DNA of 64,000 bases from an uncultured Metabacillus sp. Lineage in GTDB: Bacteria > Bacillota > Bacilli > Bacillales > Bacillaceae. The notes under the pieces were generated by a model. It ran no database searches. It had not been told where the DNA came from and saw only the letters and a list, made by a program, of their open reading frames with translations. The position numbers were made by a program, and so were the translations under genes. The DNA lies in assembly GCF_947503125.1 (NCBI RefSeq), contig NZ_CANNCR010000014.1, forward strand, positions 29,811-93,810, written 5' to 3'. Shown piece by piece: positions 18,112 through 26,192 of the stretch; positions within the stretch are counted from its first letter, which is position 1; every line of letters starts with the position of its first letter.

Positions 18112-18990
18112 ATGACGAAGAAAATAGGTATGAGAATTCCACCAAAAATTGGTGCTGACGGAATTGAATCCGTAGCAAAGTGGGCTTCTAGCATTGGCAT
18201 TGATGTCATTGATGTTCCTTATTATAACGAAGAAGTGAAAGCGGTCCTTGAGGCAAACGGACTTGAAGTAGGTTCGATTGATGGTGTTGGAGCTGTTGGA
18301 CAAACGAAGCTTTTAAGTAAAGATGAGGCTGCACGGACAGAAGCTGTGGAAGCGCTTAAAAACCAAATAACAGAAATCTCTCGTCTAGGCGGGAAAGTGA
18401 TGTTTATATGTCTTGTTCCTGAGGATATCACGATGTCACGCAAAGATGCTTTTGAAATTTGGAAAGAAACGTTTCCTAGTATTGTCGAACATGCAGAACA
18501 AGAAGGGATTTATCTTGCATTAGAAGGTTGGCCGGGACCAGCGCCATACTATCCAACTTTGGGCAGTACACCTGAAATGTTAAGAGCCATGTTTGATGCG
18601 ATCCCTTCGAGACATTTTGGGATTAACTATGACCCATCACATTTAGTTAGACTTGGGATTGATTATCTAAGAGTCATGAGTGATTTTGGCGACAGAATTA
18701 ATTACTGTCATGGCAAAGACACCGAAATTTTATTTGATGAGCAATATGAATGCGGTAACATTGCTGCCACCTTTGGCGTTCACTATGATTTTTCAGAAGG
18801 GCCTTGGAGATATACAATTCCGGGACAAGGGGATGTTAATTGGGCGAAAGTAGCTGTTCGTTTGGAAAAGATCGGTTATGAAGGACCAATTAGTATTGAA
18901 TTGGAAGATCATCGTTATTGGGGCTCTATGGAGAAGGAACAGCAAGGAATTATAAAAGCTAAAGAACATCTTGAAATTTACTTTAAATAA
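18112..18990 (+). CDS. TIM-barrel sugar isomerase/epimerase (AP endonuclease 2 superfamily)
   Basis: A 292-residue xylose-isomerase-like barrel. Predicted metal ligands appear in order as the Glu of LALEGWPG, the Asp of GINYDPSHL, the His of NYCHGKDTE and the Glu of SIELEDHRYW. Family members isomerise or epimerise free or keto sugars, and several act with Gfo/Idh dehydrogenases on 3-keto-glycosides. AGGAGG lies eight bases before the ATG, 39 bases after the permease stop and 22 before the first dehydrogenase. The reaction here is unknown; a role on an oxidised sugar made by the downstream enzymes is an inference. Confidence 0.85.
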   Translation: MTKKIGMRIPPKIGADGIESVAKWASSIGIDVIDVPYYNEEVKAVLEANGLEVGSIDGVGAVGQTKLLSKDEAARTEAVEALKNQITEISRLGGKVMFICLVPEDITMSRKDAFEIWKETFPSIVEHAEQEGIYLALEGWPGPAPYYPTLGSTPEMLRAMFDAIPSRHFGINYDPSHLVRLGIDYLRVMSDFGDRINYCHGKDTEILFDEQYECGNIAATFGVHYDFSEGPWRYTIPGQGDVNWAKVAVRLEKIGYEGPISIELEDHRYWGSMEKEQQGIIKAKEHLEIYFK

Positions 18991-19012
18991 AGAAATCTAG
19001 GAGGAAATGAAA

Positions 19013-20119
19013 ATGACAAGAACAGTAAAGGTAGCCATTATCGGGTGTGGAGGAATCGCAAACGGTAAGCATATGCCAAGCTTATCAAAATTAAAACATG
19101 TTCAACTAGTAGCATTCTGTGACATTTTAGTAGAAAGAGCAGAAAAAGCGGCGGCTGAATACGGTACACCAGATGCAAAGGTATATGACGATTACCGCGA
19201 TCTTCTTCAAGATAAAACAATTGAGGTAGTGCATGTCCTTACGCCAAATGATTCCCATGCAGAAATTTCAGTAGCGGCGCTTGATTCAGGGAAGCATGTA
19301 ATGTGTGAAAAGCCAATGGCAAAAACATCTGCTGAAGCAAAAGCAATGCTAGAGGCTGCAAAACGTTCTGGTAAAAAGCTGACAATCGGTTATAACAATC
19401 GCTTCCGTCCAGATAGCCAGCATTTACATAAAGTATGTGAACGCGGAGATTTAGGTGAAATTTATTATGCGAAGGCACATGCGATTCGCCGCCGTGCAGT
19501 TCCGACATGGGGCGTATTCTTAGATGAAGAAAAACAAGGCGGTGGACCATTGATTGATATTGGTACACATGCACTTGATTTAACCTTGTGGATGATGAAT
19601 AACTATAAGCCTAAATCTGTTATGGGTTCGACATACCATAAATTAAGCCAAAAGAAAAATGCAGCAAATGCATGGGGACCGTGGGATCCTGAAAAGTTTA
19701 CTGTTGAAGATTCTGCATTTGGCTTTATCACAATGGAAAATGGCGCAACGATTGTGTTGGAATCAAGCTGGGCATTAAATTCTTTGGATGTGGATGAAGC
19801 AAAATGCTCACTTAGCGGAACAGAGGGTGGCGCTGATATGAAGGATGGACTGAGAATCAATGGTGAAAGCTTCGGTAAGCTTTACACGACAAAAGTTGAT
19901 CTTGGACCAGGCGGAGTGGCCTTTTACGATGGAAAGGCAGAATCAGATGCAGATTTAGAAGCCCGCCTTTGGATTGATAATATCATTCATGACACAGAGC
20001 CTGTCGTAAAACCTGAACAAGCTTTTGTTGTTACACAAATCTTAGAAGCAATCTATGAATCTGCTAAAACAGGTAAAGCTGTTTATTTTGAAGAACAATC
20101 CTCTTTCGTTACAAATTAA
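19013..20119 (+). CDS. Gfo/Idh/MocA family sugar oxidoreductase 1
   Basis: A 368-residue NAD(P)-dependent dehydrogenase. The N-terminal Rossmann motif is VAIIGCGGIANGKHM, the nucleotide-contact lysine is in CEKPMAKT near residue 97, and the C-terminal substrate domain carries GGGPLIDIGTHALDLTLWMM with the likely catalytic Asp/His pair. It probably oxidises a secondary hydroxyl of a sugar or cyclitol. GGAGG lies eight bases before ATG 19013; an ATG at 19007 is too close. The long insert around WGPWDPEKFTVEDS is shared in part with the third paralogue (EANKFEVEDFG), so these two are closer to each other than to the second. Confidence 0.9.
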   Translation: MTRTVKVAIIGCGGIANGKHMPSLSKLKHVQLVAFCDILVERAEKAAAEYGTPDAKVYDDYRDLLQDKTIEVVHVLTPNDSHAEISVAALDSGKHVMCEKPMAKTSAEAKAMLEAAKRSGKKLTIGYNNRFRPDSQHLHKVCERGDLGEIYYAKAHAIRRRAVPTWGVFLDEEKQGGGPLIDIGTHALDLTLWMMNNYKPKSVMGSTYHKLSQKKNAANAWGPWDPEKFTVEDSAFGFITMENGATIVLESSWALNSLDVDEAKCSLSGTEGGADMKDGLRINGESFGKLYTTKVDLGPGGVAFYDGKAESDADLEARLWIDNIIHDTEPVVKPEQAFVVTQILEAIYESAKTGKAVYFEEQSSFVTN

Positions 20120-20179
20120 TAAAAGTTTGTTTCGCTTCCAATCTGCATGTCGGAAAAGAATGTTAACGGGGTGATCGAG

Positions 20180-21154
20180 ATGTTAAGAATAAGGTTAGGT
20201 ATTATTGGCACAGGCGGCATTTCTCACTTGCATGTGAAACAATTAGGTGAAATCGAACATGCTGATATTGTTGCAGTAGCTGATCCGAATGAGAACAATC
20301 GGAAGACGTTAATTGAGAAATTTCACCTTGAAGGTGTTAAAGAGTTTGATAGCCATCAAGACATGCTTGAGGATATCCCGATGGATGCGGTGTTAATTTG
20401 CTCACCGCATACCCTTCATTATCAGCATGTAGTTGATAGCATCAACCATGGTTGTCATGTTCTGATTGAAAAGCCGATGGCCTGTTCATTAAAAGAAGCA
20501 GAAGAGCTTATCGAGTTAGCGAAGGAAGCAAACAAGCTGCTCCAAGTATCCTACCAAAGACATTTTGAACCGGCTTTCCTTTATATACGCGAAGCAATTG
20601 CTAACGGCAAAATTGGCAAGCTTACATCAATCACTGCTTCTTTATATCAAGATTGGAAACATTTAACAAAGGGGACTTGGCGGCAAAATCCTTCGTTATC
20701 AGGTGGAGGTATGCTGATGGATTCAGGCAGTCATATTGTTGATGTTCTTTTATGGACGACAGGCTTAAAGGCTCTTGAAGTTGAAGCAAAAATGGAGCTG
20801 CATCAAACACCTGTCGAGCAGGATTCATTTACCGCAATCCGCTTTGAAAATAATGTAGTTGCCGGACTGAATATTATCGGAAATGCCCCATGCTGGCATG
20901 AAACCTATGTTTTTTGTGGGGAAAATGGAGCAATTTTCTATGATAATGGGAAGATTACGCTCAGGCTTTTAGGTCAAGAAGCGATTGAACCTGAGCTCCC
21001 AATGCAAACAACTAATTCGGATAAAAGCTTTATTGAGGCCATTTTAGGTAATCAAGAAGTAATGGTCCCAGGGGAATTTGCAAAAGAAGTCGTAACATTA
21101 ACTGAAAGAATTTATCAAGCGGCAGGCTATCAACCGATCAATACTGTTAGCTGA
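20180..21154 (+). CDS. Gfo/Idh/MocA family sugar oxidoreductase 2
   Basis: A 324-residue dehydrogenase of the same superfamily: Rossmann motif LGIIGTGGISHLH, EKP motif in LIEKPMACS, and GGGMLMDSGSHIVDVLLW in the substrate domain. It is shorter than its two neighbours and lacks their central insert, so it probably acts on a different intermediate. ATG 20180 is chosen because GGGGTGAT lies just upstream; an in-frame ATG at 20147 has no ribosome binding site. It follows the first dehydrogenase by 60 bases and precedes the third by 24, so all three are likely on one message. Confidence 0.9.
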   Translation: MLRIRLGIIGTGGISHLHVKQLGEIEHADIVAVADPNENNRKTLIEKFHLEGVKEFDSHQDMLEDIPMDAVLICSPHTLHYQHVVDSINHGCHVLIEKPMACSLKEAEELIELAKEANKLLQVSYQRHFEPAFLYIREAIANGKIGKLTSITASLYQDWKHLTKGTWRQNPSLSGGGMLMDSGSHIVDVLLWTTGLKALEVEAKMELHQTPVEQDSFTAIRFENNVVAGLNIIGNAPCWHETYVFCGENGAIFYDNGKITLRLLGQEAIEPELPMQTTNSDKSFIEAILGNQEVMVPGEFAKEVVTLTERIYQAAGYQPINTVS

Positions 21155-21178
21155 CCGAATAGAAAGCAGGGAAAGTAG

Positions 21179-22276
21179 ATGTCTAATACAATCAATATCG
21201 GTATTATTGGCAGCGGTGGAATTGCCGCTGCCCATGCAAGAGCCTATAAGCAAATGCCGGATGTAAGAATTGTCGCTGTAGCCGATGTCATTCCGGGCAA
21301 GGCAGAGCAATTTATTGAACAGCTTGAATTAATAGAAGCAAAGGGATTTGATGATCACTTAGAGCTATTAAAAATGGATATTGATGGAGTCAGTATTTGT
21401 ACACCAAATGTTGCCCATCACAACACAAGCATTGATTCTCTGTTTGCTGGGAAAAACGTGCTTGTTGAAAAGCCAATGGCTGTTACCTTAGATCAAGCAA
21501 TTGAGATGGTTGAAGCTTCACAAAAGTCGAATAAGATCCTTTCAGTTGGTTTTCAACCAAGGTATGATCCGAATATGCAGGCAGTAAAAGAGATTGTTCA
21601 ATCTGGCCAATTAGGGAATGTTTATTATGTTCAAACCGGAGGGGGACGCCGACGCGGGATGCCAGGTGGAACATTTATTAATAAACGATTAGCAGGAGCA
21701 GGAGCTATGGCGGATATCGGTTGCTATTCACTGGATCTTGCCTTAAATGCGCTTGGCTATCCTAAGCCACTTACTGTATCAGCTTATACGTCTAACCATT
21801 TTGGAACAAATCCGCTCTATCATCCTGAAGCGAATAAGTTTGAGGTAGAAGATTTTGGAGTGGCGATGGTCCGATTAGAAGGCGGCATCGTGTTGAATTT
21901 CAAAATATCATGGGCAATGCATATGGACTCTCTTGGACCTACGATCTTCCTTGGAACTGACGCCGGCTTAAAACTAACTCCTGCAGGCAGCGGTCCTTGG
22001 AGCGGTGTATGGGATGGGGGAATCGGTTCAATCAGCCTATTCCATGATATAAAAGGCCATCATGCTGAATCAACGATTCCTGTACAAAATCATCAGCTAA
22101 ATATTTTCTATGAAAAAGTTCGCGACTTTGTTGTGGCAATAAAGGAAGGAAAACCTGCGCCAATCCCTGGGGAACAAATTGTCATTAACCAAGCGATTAT
22201 CGATGGCATCTTACGCTCATCTGAACAAGGCAGTGAGGTAAAAATTGAGATTCCTGAGTTTAGTATAAGTTCTTAA
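21179..22276 (+). CDS. Gfo/Idh/MocA family sugar oxidoreductase 3
   Basis: A 365-residue dehydrogenase with Rossmann motif IGIIGSGGIAAAH, EKP motif LVEKPMAVT and substrate-domain signature GAGAMADIGCYSLDLAL, where the His usually found in this motif is replaced by a tyrosine (GCYSLD against GTHALD). That difference may change the chemistry or the substrate. The ribosome binding site AGGGAAAG is weak compared with the rest of the operon. It is the last gene before a terminator at 22337, closing the operon that began with the transporter. Confidence 0.9.
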   Translation: MSNTINIGIIGSGGIAAAHARAYKQMPDVRIVAVADVIPGKAEQFIEQLELIEAKGFDDHLELLKMDIDGVSICTPNVAHHNTSIDSLFAGKNVLVEKPMAVTLDQAIEMVEASQKSNKILSVGFQPRYDPNMQAVKEIVQSGQLGNVYYVQTGGGRRRGMPGGTFINKRLAGAGAMADIGCYSLDLALNALGYPKPLTVSAYTSNHFGTNPLYHPEANKFEVEDFGVAMVRLEGGIVLNFKISWAMHMDSLGPTIFLGTDAGLKLTPAGSGPWSGVWDGGIGSISLFHDIKGHHAESTIPVQNHQLNIFYEKVRDFVVAIKEGKPAPIPGEQIVINQAIIDGILRSSEQGSEVKIEIPEFSISS

Positions 22277-22336
22277 AAAGAAAGCAGGAATTAATATTTC
22301 GTCCAGAAAATAAGTCAGGATGTTTAAAATCTTATT

Positions 22337-22364
22337 GAGGCTGTTTTACTAGCAGCCTTTTTCT
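22337..22364 (+). terminator. Terminator of the sugar operon
   Basis: Stem GAGGCTG / CAGCC with a T-rich tail, 60 bases after the last dehydrogenase. Confidence 0.75.
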
Positions 22365-22413
22365 TCGTTCACGAAAATATAAAATTCTTGAACTGTAGAT
22401 AAGCGCTTTGACA

Positions 22414-22588
22414 TCCAGCTCCGAAGCATAGGATGTGCAAGTGCAGTCAGTGCGACAGGACGTCGCGTTTTTGACTGCCAGCGCCTAGCCCCTCTAGGGT
22501 CTAGCCAAATTGGAATTGAAGGCAAAAAACGCCTTCTATTCCAATTCGTCTTATTTGCCCTAGGCTGATCGAGGCGCTTTCGCTTTTG
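22414..22588. repeat. Interspersed structured repeat, family C copy 1
   Basis: Outer blocks CCAGCGCCTAGCCCCTCTAG and GATCGAGGCGCTTTCGCTTTT flank a central hairpin, AATTGGAATTGAAGGC pairing with GCCTTCTATTCCAATT. A second hairpin upstream has stem GCGAC / GTCGC inside AGTCA / TGACT. Copies with the same outer blocks and different central arms occur at 51479 and 55062. Confidence 0.8.
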
Positions 22589-22619
22589 TTCGTTTTATGA
22601 TATATAGGAGGGAGGCAAT

Positions 22620-23654
22620 ATGAAAAGAGATAACTCCGGGATTAATACTGAAACCCTTATACAAATAATAGAAGAAGCTTACCCAATTGGGAAAATAAAT
22701 GGGGTTCATTTCATTCCAAAAGGAGAGGGAGGGTATGGTTACCATATTAAAGCTAAGAGCGGGAAAAGCTTTTTTGCAAAAGTTGAAAAAATGGATGATA
22801 GTAATTATCTTTCATTTGCATTATCAGTTGTTTCTACTCTTTGCCATCAATATGGTAAGAAGTATGTAGTAGCGCCAATCCCCACATGCAGCGGGAAAGA
22901 GTTGTTAAAAATAAACGATAATGCCATTTCGCTCTTCCCATACATTAACGGTAGCTCCATTTATGATCAAAAAAATTTTAACTTTTATTTAGAACCGATT
23001 TCTAGGCTGATGGCAGATTTACATTCAATAGACTGTAGAGTATTTGAACAAATCCCAATAGAACAATTTGAAAATCCTTTTGAGGGAACAATTCGCAAGC
23101 TTTTACAAATATCAGCACATCATGATCTTAGGGAAAATGATTATAAGGAAAAAACAGCTTTATTATTTAAGAACGAAAGAGATGATTTACTAAAAGTCCT
23201 ACAGAAAATGAAAACAATGCAAATGAAATTTTCTGCATTACCAGTAGAGCTTGTGATGACGCATGGTGATGCTAATTTTGCAAATATATTACGTGATAAC
23301 GATGAGAAATTATTTATCATTGATTGGGGAGAAATCAAAATAGCGCCTGTAGAACGAGACCTTATGAACTTTATTGAAGTTGATGGAGAACCAGTTGATT
23401 TTAAACGCTTTTTAACAAGTTATCTTATGCAACGTCCCAATACAATCATAGATGAGGAAATATTCGAATTTTATTTTTATCGCTGGTGTCTGCAGGAGAT
23501 TGCAGATTATGGAAGTCGTATATTGCTTTTGAACAATTCAGAGGAAGATATGAAGGAAAGTTGGAAAGAGCTCCAACCATATTTGCCAATTTCACATCAA
23601 TTGATTCAGAGTCGGGTGGCAGAAATAAAAAGAATCATTAGGATGTATTTTTAA
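22620..23654 (+). CDS. Aminoglycoside phosphotransferase-family kinase
   Basis: A 344-residue protein-kinase-like small-molecule kinase. The catalytic loop is THGDANFANIL near residue 220 and the metal-binding motif is FIIDWGEI near residue 238; the N-terminal lobe has FIPKGEGGYGYHIKAKSG and the ATP-contact lysine in FFAKVEK. Relatives phosphorylate aminoglycosides, choline, homoserine or other alcohols, and the substrate here is unknown, so it should not be read as a resistance gene. AGGAGGGAGG directly precedes the ATG. It stands alone between a structured repeat and a terminator. Confidence 0.85.
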   Translation: MKRDNSGINTETLIQIIEEAYPIGKINGVHFIPKGEGGYGYHIKAKSGKSFFAKVEKMDDSNYLSFALSVVSTLCHQYGKKYVVAPIPTCSGKELLKINDNAISLFPYINGSSIYDQKNFNFYLEPISRLMADLHSIDCRVFEQIPIEQFENPFEGTIRKLLQISAHHDLRENDYKEKTALLFKNERDDLLKVLQKMKTMQMKFSALPVELVMTHGDANFANILRDNDEKLFIIDWGEIKIAPVERDLMNFIEVDGEPVDFKRFLTSYLMQRPNTIIDEEIFEFYFYRWCLQEIADYGSRILLLNNSEEDMKESWKELQPYLPISHQLIQSRVAEIKRIIRMYF

Positions 23655-23666
23655 TTGTTTAAATAG

Positions 23667-23699
23667 AAAAACGCACATAGAAACCTCATGTGCGTTTTT
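23667..23699. terminator. Bidirectional terminator between the kinase gene and a minus-strand gene
   Basis: Perfect stem AAAAACGCACAT / ATGTGCGTTTTT with T-runs on both strands. Confidence 0.9.
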
Positions 23700-23708
23700 C
23701 AATATGCA

Positions 23709-23927
23709 TTATCGTTTTTTCTTTTTTACCTGTTCTAAACTAAGTTTATTTTTATTTACAATTTCTAATTGAAGCTGTACAAAAAATTTGTTTTCATCTA
23801 TCTGCGTAACATTTACGACTTTACCTTTTCGGCCTTTAATTTTTAATTCCTCACCATCAGTTGGAACACGTCTAAGAAGCTGACTTAATAAAAGATTTTT
23901 GTTTTCAAAAAAATAAACAGCAAACAT
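23709..23927 (-). CDS. Small basic protein of unknown function
   Basis: A 72-residue cytosolic protein starting MFAVYFFENKNLL, with a predicted small beta-barrel-like middle (GEELKIKGRKGKVVNVTQI) and a very basic tail ending KKKKR. AGGTGAGG lies six bases before the ATG and a strong terminator follows, supporting a genuine gene. The KIKGRKGKVVNV segment resembles small KOW- or SH3-like folds, but no family was recognised. Confidence 0.65.
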   Translation of the reverse strand: MFAVYFFENKNLLLSQLLRRVPTDGEELKIKGRKGKVVNVTQIDENKFFVQLQLEIVNKNKLSLEQVKKKKR

Positions 23928-23978
23928 GTTTTCCTCACCTATTTCTTTTGATATAGATTAATTAAAACTTATGTTTTT

Positions 23979-24010
23979 AAAAAAGAAGAGCACCCATCAA
24001 GAGTGCCTTC
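23979..24010 (-). terminator. Terminator of the small membrane-protein gene
   Basis: On the minus strand GAAGGCACTC pairs imperfectly with GGGTGCTCTTC and is followed by six T residues. Confidence 0.7.
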
Positions 24011-24021
24011 CTAAAACGTAT

Positions 24022-24207
24022 TTACTTACTAAATAAACCTTTTACGCCATGATAAAGTAAGACGAGTGAGAAGACTAAAACAGTTAGTATGCCGAGAATA
24101 TTAGTAAATGGTGAAACGCTTTCAAGGAATGAGCCAGCTAAAGGAACTTTAATAAGTGCAAAACCTGATAAAATCGTAGCAAGGAATAAGAAAATCCGAT
24201 TATCCAT
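24022..24207 (-). CDS. Small two-span membrane protein of unknown function
   Basis: A 61-residue protein with two hydrophobic helices (FLFLATILSGFALIKV and ILGILTVLVFSLVLLYHGV) joined by a short polar loop, ending GLFSK. ATG 24207 is chosen because AAGGAGGAG precedes it by seven bases; an upstream in-frame start at 24240 runs through that site. It has its own terminator. No family was recognised. Confidence 0.65.
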   Translation of the reverse strand: MDNRIFLFLATILSGFALIKVPLAGSFLESVSPFTNILGILTVLVFSLVLLYHGVKGLFSK

Positions 24208-24421
24208 TGGTTTCTCCTCCTTCCTATGAGATTGATACATTATATGTCACGAGTATGACAAATATGTCGTTAAAGTAAATATAGGAAAAATATTAAATTG
24301 AAGGATAGTCCAGAAAATACCATCTTTAAAAATCACAATTTTCTCCAAAGACGTGGGAAGATCATTTTTTTATTGAATCAGCTTGTTAAACCTGTTAGTA
24401 TAATATCAAAATAATATTTTT

Positions 24422-24533
24422 ACCTTTAATACGGTCCAGAGAGGCCGAAAAGGGTGGCAAGTGAAAACTAATTTATGGATTCATGTATGTCTTATTATGC
24501 CCTTTTGTCCTCTGTGACCAAAGGGCATTTTTA
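24422..24533 (+). promoter_or_regulatory. PyrR-type transcription attenuator (pyr leader)
   Basis: The 5' part (24422-24455) folds into the PyrR-binding anti-antiterminator: lower stem ACCTTT / AAAGGGT, an AATA bulge, upper stem CGGTC / GGCCG and hexaloop CAGAGA. This matches the conserved TCCAGAGAGGC signature of pyr leaders. At 24497-24533 lies a terminator, ATGCCCTTT / AAAGGGCAT plus T residues. The segment CAGAGAGGCCGAAAAGGG can instead pair with CCCTTTTGTCCTCTG of the terminator, giving the antiterminator. In B. subtilis PyrR plus UMP favours termination, so the transporter downstream should be on when pyrimidines are scarce. Confidence 0.88.
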
Positions 24534-24549
24534 AGTTTATTAATAAGTA

Positions 24550-24586
24550 CCTCTTTTAATCAGAGTCCCGTGAGGCTTGAAAAGAG
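24550..24586 (+). promoter_or_regulatory. Second PyrR-binding loop
   Basis: CTCTTTT pairs with AAAAGAG, then an internal loop, then AGTC / GGCT closing the hexaloop CCGTGA: a second copy of the PyrR recognition hairpin. The hairpin after it (GAATGGA / TCCATTC, 24586-24610) has no T-run, so this copy lacks an obvious terminator. Confidence 0.7.
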
Positions 24587-24661
24587 AATGGATGAATTCA
24601 AACTCCATTCCTTCAAAGTAAAAAGAGATATGACAAGATCACAACGGAGGGTGGAACTACA

Positions 24662-25876
24662 ATGAATTATCGTAAAAAAACAGTCGTTGCATCTGTAGCA
24701 GGTTTAACATTGGAAGGCATGGACATCATGTTTATCTCATTTGCGATGTCAATGATTATATCCGAATTTAACATTGATTTAGCTACTGGCGGTCTTATTT
24801 CTTCCATAACAAATATTGGAATGCTAATTGGTGGTGTATTATTCGGAATTTTAGCTGATAAATTTGGGAGAGTACGAATTTTCACTTATACTATTATTTT
24901 GTTTGCAATTGGAACAGCCTTAACTGGACTAGCTACAAATATTGAACAGGTTTACTTATATCGATTCATTGCCGGCTTAGGTGCTGGTGGAGAATATGGC
25001 ATCGGGATGGCGCTTGTTGCAGAGGCGTGGCCAAAGAATAAACAAGGAAGAGTTTCTTCATATGTAAGTGTCGGTGCACAATATGGCGTTATTCTTGCAG
25101 CCTTGCTTAGTGCGATGATTCTTCCTTTATTCGGTTGGCGAGCATTATTCTTTGTTGGTGTCCTACCCGTCATTTTTGCTTATCTTGTACGCAAAAACTT
25201 AGATGAATCACCGGAATGGGTAGCTGCTCAAAAAGAAAAGAAAGTTGAAAGCAAAAAAGAGAAAGGTAAACTGCTGCAGTTATTTGAAACACCAAGAATT
25301 GCTTTTACAACATTATCTTTAGCGATTATGGCAACTGTGCAGATCGCAGGTTACAATGGATTGATGATCTGGCTGCCATCCATGCTGCAACAATCACAAG
25401 GATTGTCGGTTTCCGGTTCAGCGCTTTGGACAATCAGTACAGCTGTTGGAATGATTATCGGAATGCTGACCTTTGGACAATTTATGGATCGATTTGGTGC
25501 AAAACGGTCATACGGAATATTTCTTCTTGCTTCAGCATCAGCAGTATTTTTATATTCGTTTGCTGAAGGAAGTGCAGGTGTCTTAATCGGCGGTGCGATC
25601 GTTGGCTTCTTCTCTAACGGAATGTTTGCTGGATATGGTGCATTAATCAGCAGTTTTTATCCTGTTAAAATTCGCAGCACCGCAACGAATACAATTTTTA
25701 ATTTTGGTAGAGCCGTTGGCGGCCTTTCGCCAATTCTTGTCGGATATATTTTGCAAAGCTATGATATGACAATCGCCATGACTTATTTAGCAGCATTATA
25801 CTGCGTATCCTTTATTGTAATGCTAAGTCTTAAAGAAAAGAACAAGCATGCTTCTTTAGAAAAACGTTCAGCTTAA
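24662..25876 (+). CDS. MFS transporter, aromatic-acid:H+ symporter-like; predicted pyrimidine precursor importer
   Basis: A 404-residue major facilitator with 12 predicted spans. The loop 2-3 signature GILADKFGRVRIF and the span-5 region GLGAGGEYGIGMALVAEAWP resemble the AAHS/SHS carboxylate symporters. AACGGAGGGTGG lies just upstream of the ATG at 24662. What sets it apart is the PyrR attenuator 130 bases before the start, which in other bacteria marks genes for pyrimidine synthesis or uptake. A substrate such as orotate, an aromatic carboxylate, would satisfy both observations, but that is inference. It is monocistronic, ending in a strong terminator. Confidence 0.85.
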   Translation: MNYRKKTVVASVAGLTLEGMDIMFISFAMSMIISEFNIDLATGGLISSITNIGMLIGGVLFGILADKFGRVRIFTYTIILFAIGTALTGLATNIEQVYLYRFIAGLGAGGEYGIGMALVAEAWPKNKQGRVSSYVSVGAQYGVILAALLSAMILPLFGWRALFFVGVLPVIFAYLVRKNLDESPEWVAAQKEKKVESKKEKGKLLQLFETPRIAFTTLSLAIMATVQIAGYNGLMIWLPSMLQQSQGLSVSGSALWTISTAVGMIIGMLTFGQFMDRFGAKRSYGIFLLASASAVFLYSFAEGSAGVLIGGAIVGFFSNGMFAGYGALISSFYPVKIRSTATNTIFNFGRAVGGLSPILVGYILQSYDMTIAMTYLAALYCVSFIVMLSLKEKNKHASLEKRSA

Positions 25877-25886
25877 TACATTTAGT

Positions 25887-25921
25887 AAAAAGTGTTACCG
25901 TAAAAATGGTAACACTTTTTT
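25887..25921 (+). terminator. Terminator of the MFS gene
   Basis: Perfect stem AAAAAGTGTTACC / GGTAACACTTTTT with an 8-base loop. Confidence 0.92.
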
Positions 25922-25962
25922 TCTGACGAACAAAGAATAGCTGTAGAATGTACTAATTAGCT

Positions 25963-26130
25963 ATGTTTCTAGTAAATAAGTTAGAGAATTTTGACCCAAC
26001 AATTGTTCATATGGTAATATATAGAAAAATAGTAAAGGATTTATGTGGGGACCATTGTTTCTATCATTACATACCTCAATGGTTTAGACAAAGAATCGAA
26101 TTTTGCTTAAATGATGATTTACAGCCATAA
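25963..26130 (+). CDS. Possible small ORF
   Basis: An ATG-initiated frame of 55 codons with a balanced composition (MFLVNKLENFDPTIVHMV..., HYIPQWFRQRIE). No Shine-Dalgarno sequence precedes it and no family was recognised. It may be a decayed fragment of a larger gene. Confidence 0.25.
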   Translation: MFLVNKLENFDPTIVHMVIYRKIVKDLCGDHCFYHYIPQWFRQRIEFCLNDDLQP

Positions 26131-26192
26131 TTTAAGAAATTCAACTGAATCAGTAAAAAATATAAATACATAGCTTTTATATGGAGGTAAAA

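Noticed and set aside
22560..22745. Minus-strand ORF crossing the structured repeat and kinase start
   Set aside because: It overlaps the strong ribosome binding site and start of the kinase gene and the repeat's conserved end.
24483..24665. A 60-codon ORF ending over the MFS start
   Set aside because: It lies on the PyrR leader RNA elements, has no Shine-Dalgarno sequence and its residues simply follow the terminator and loop sequences.
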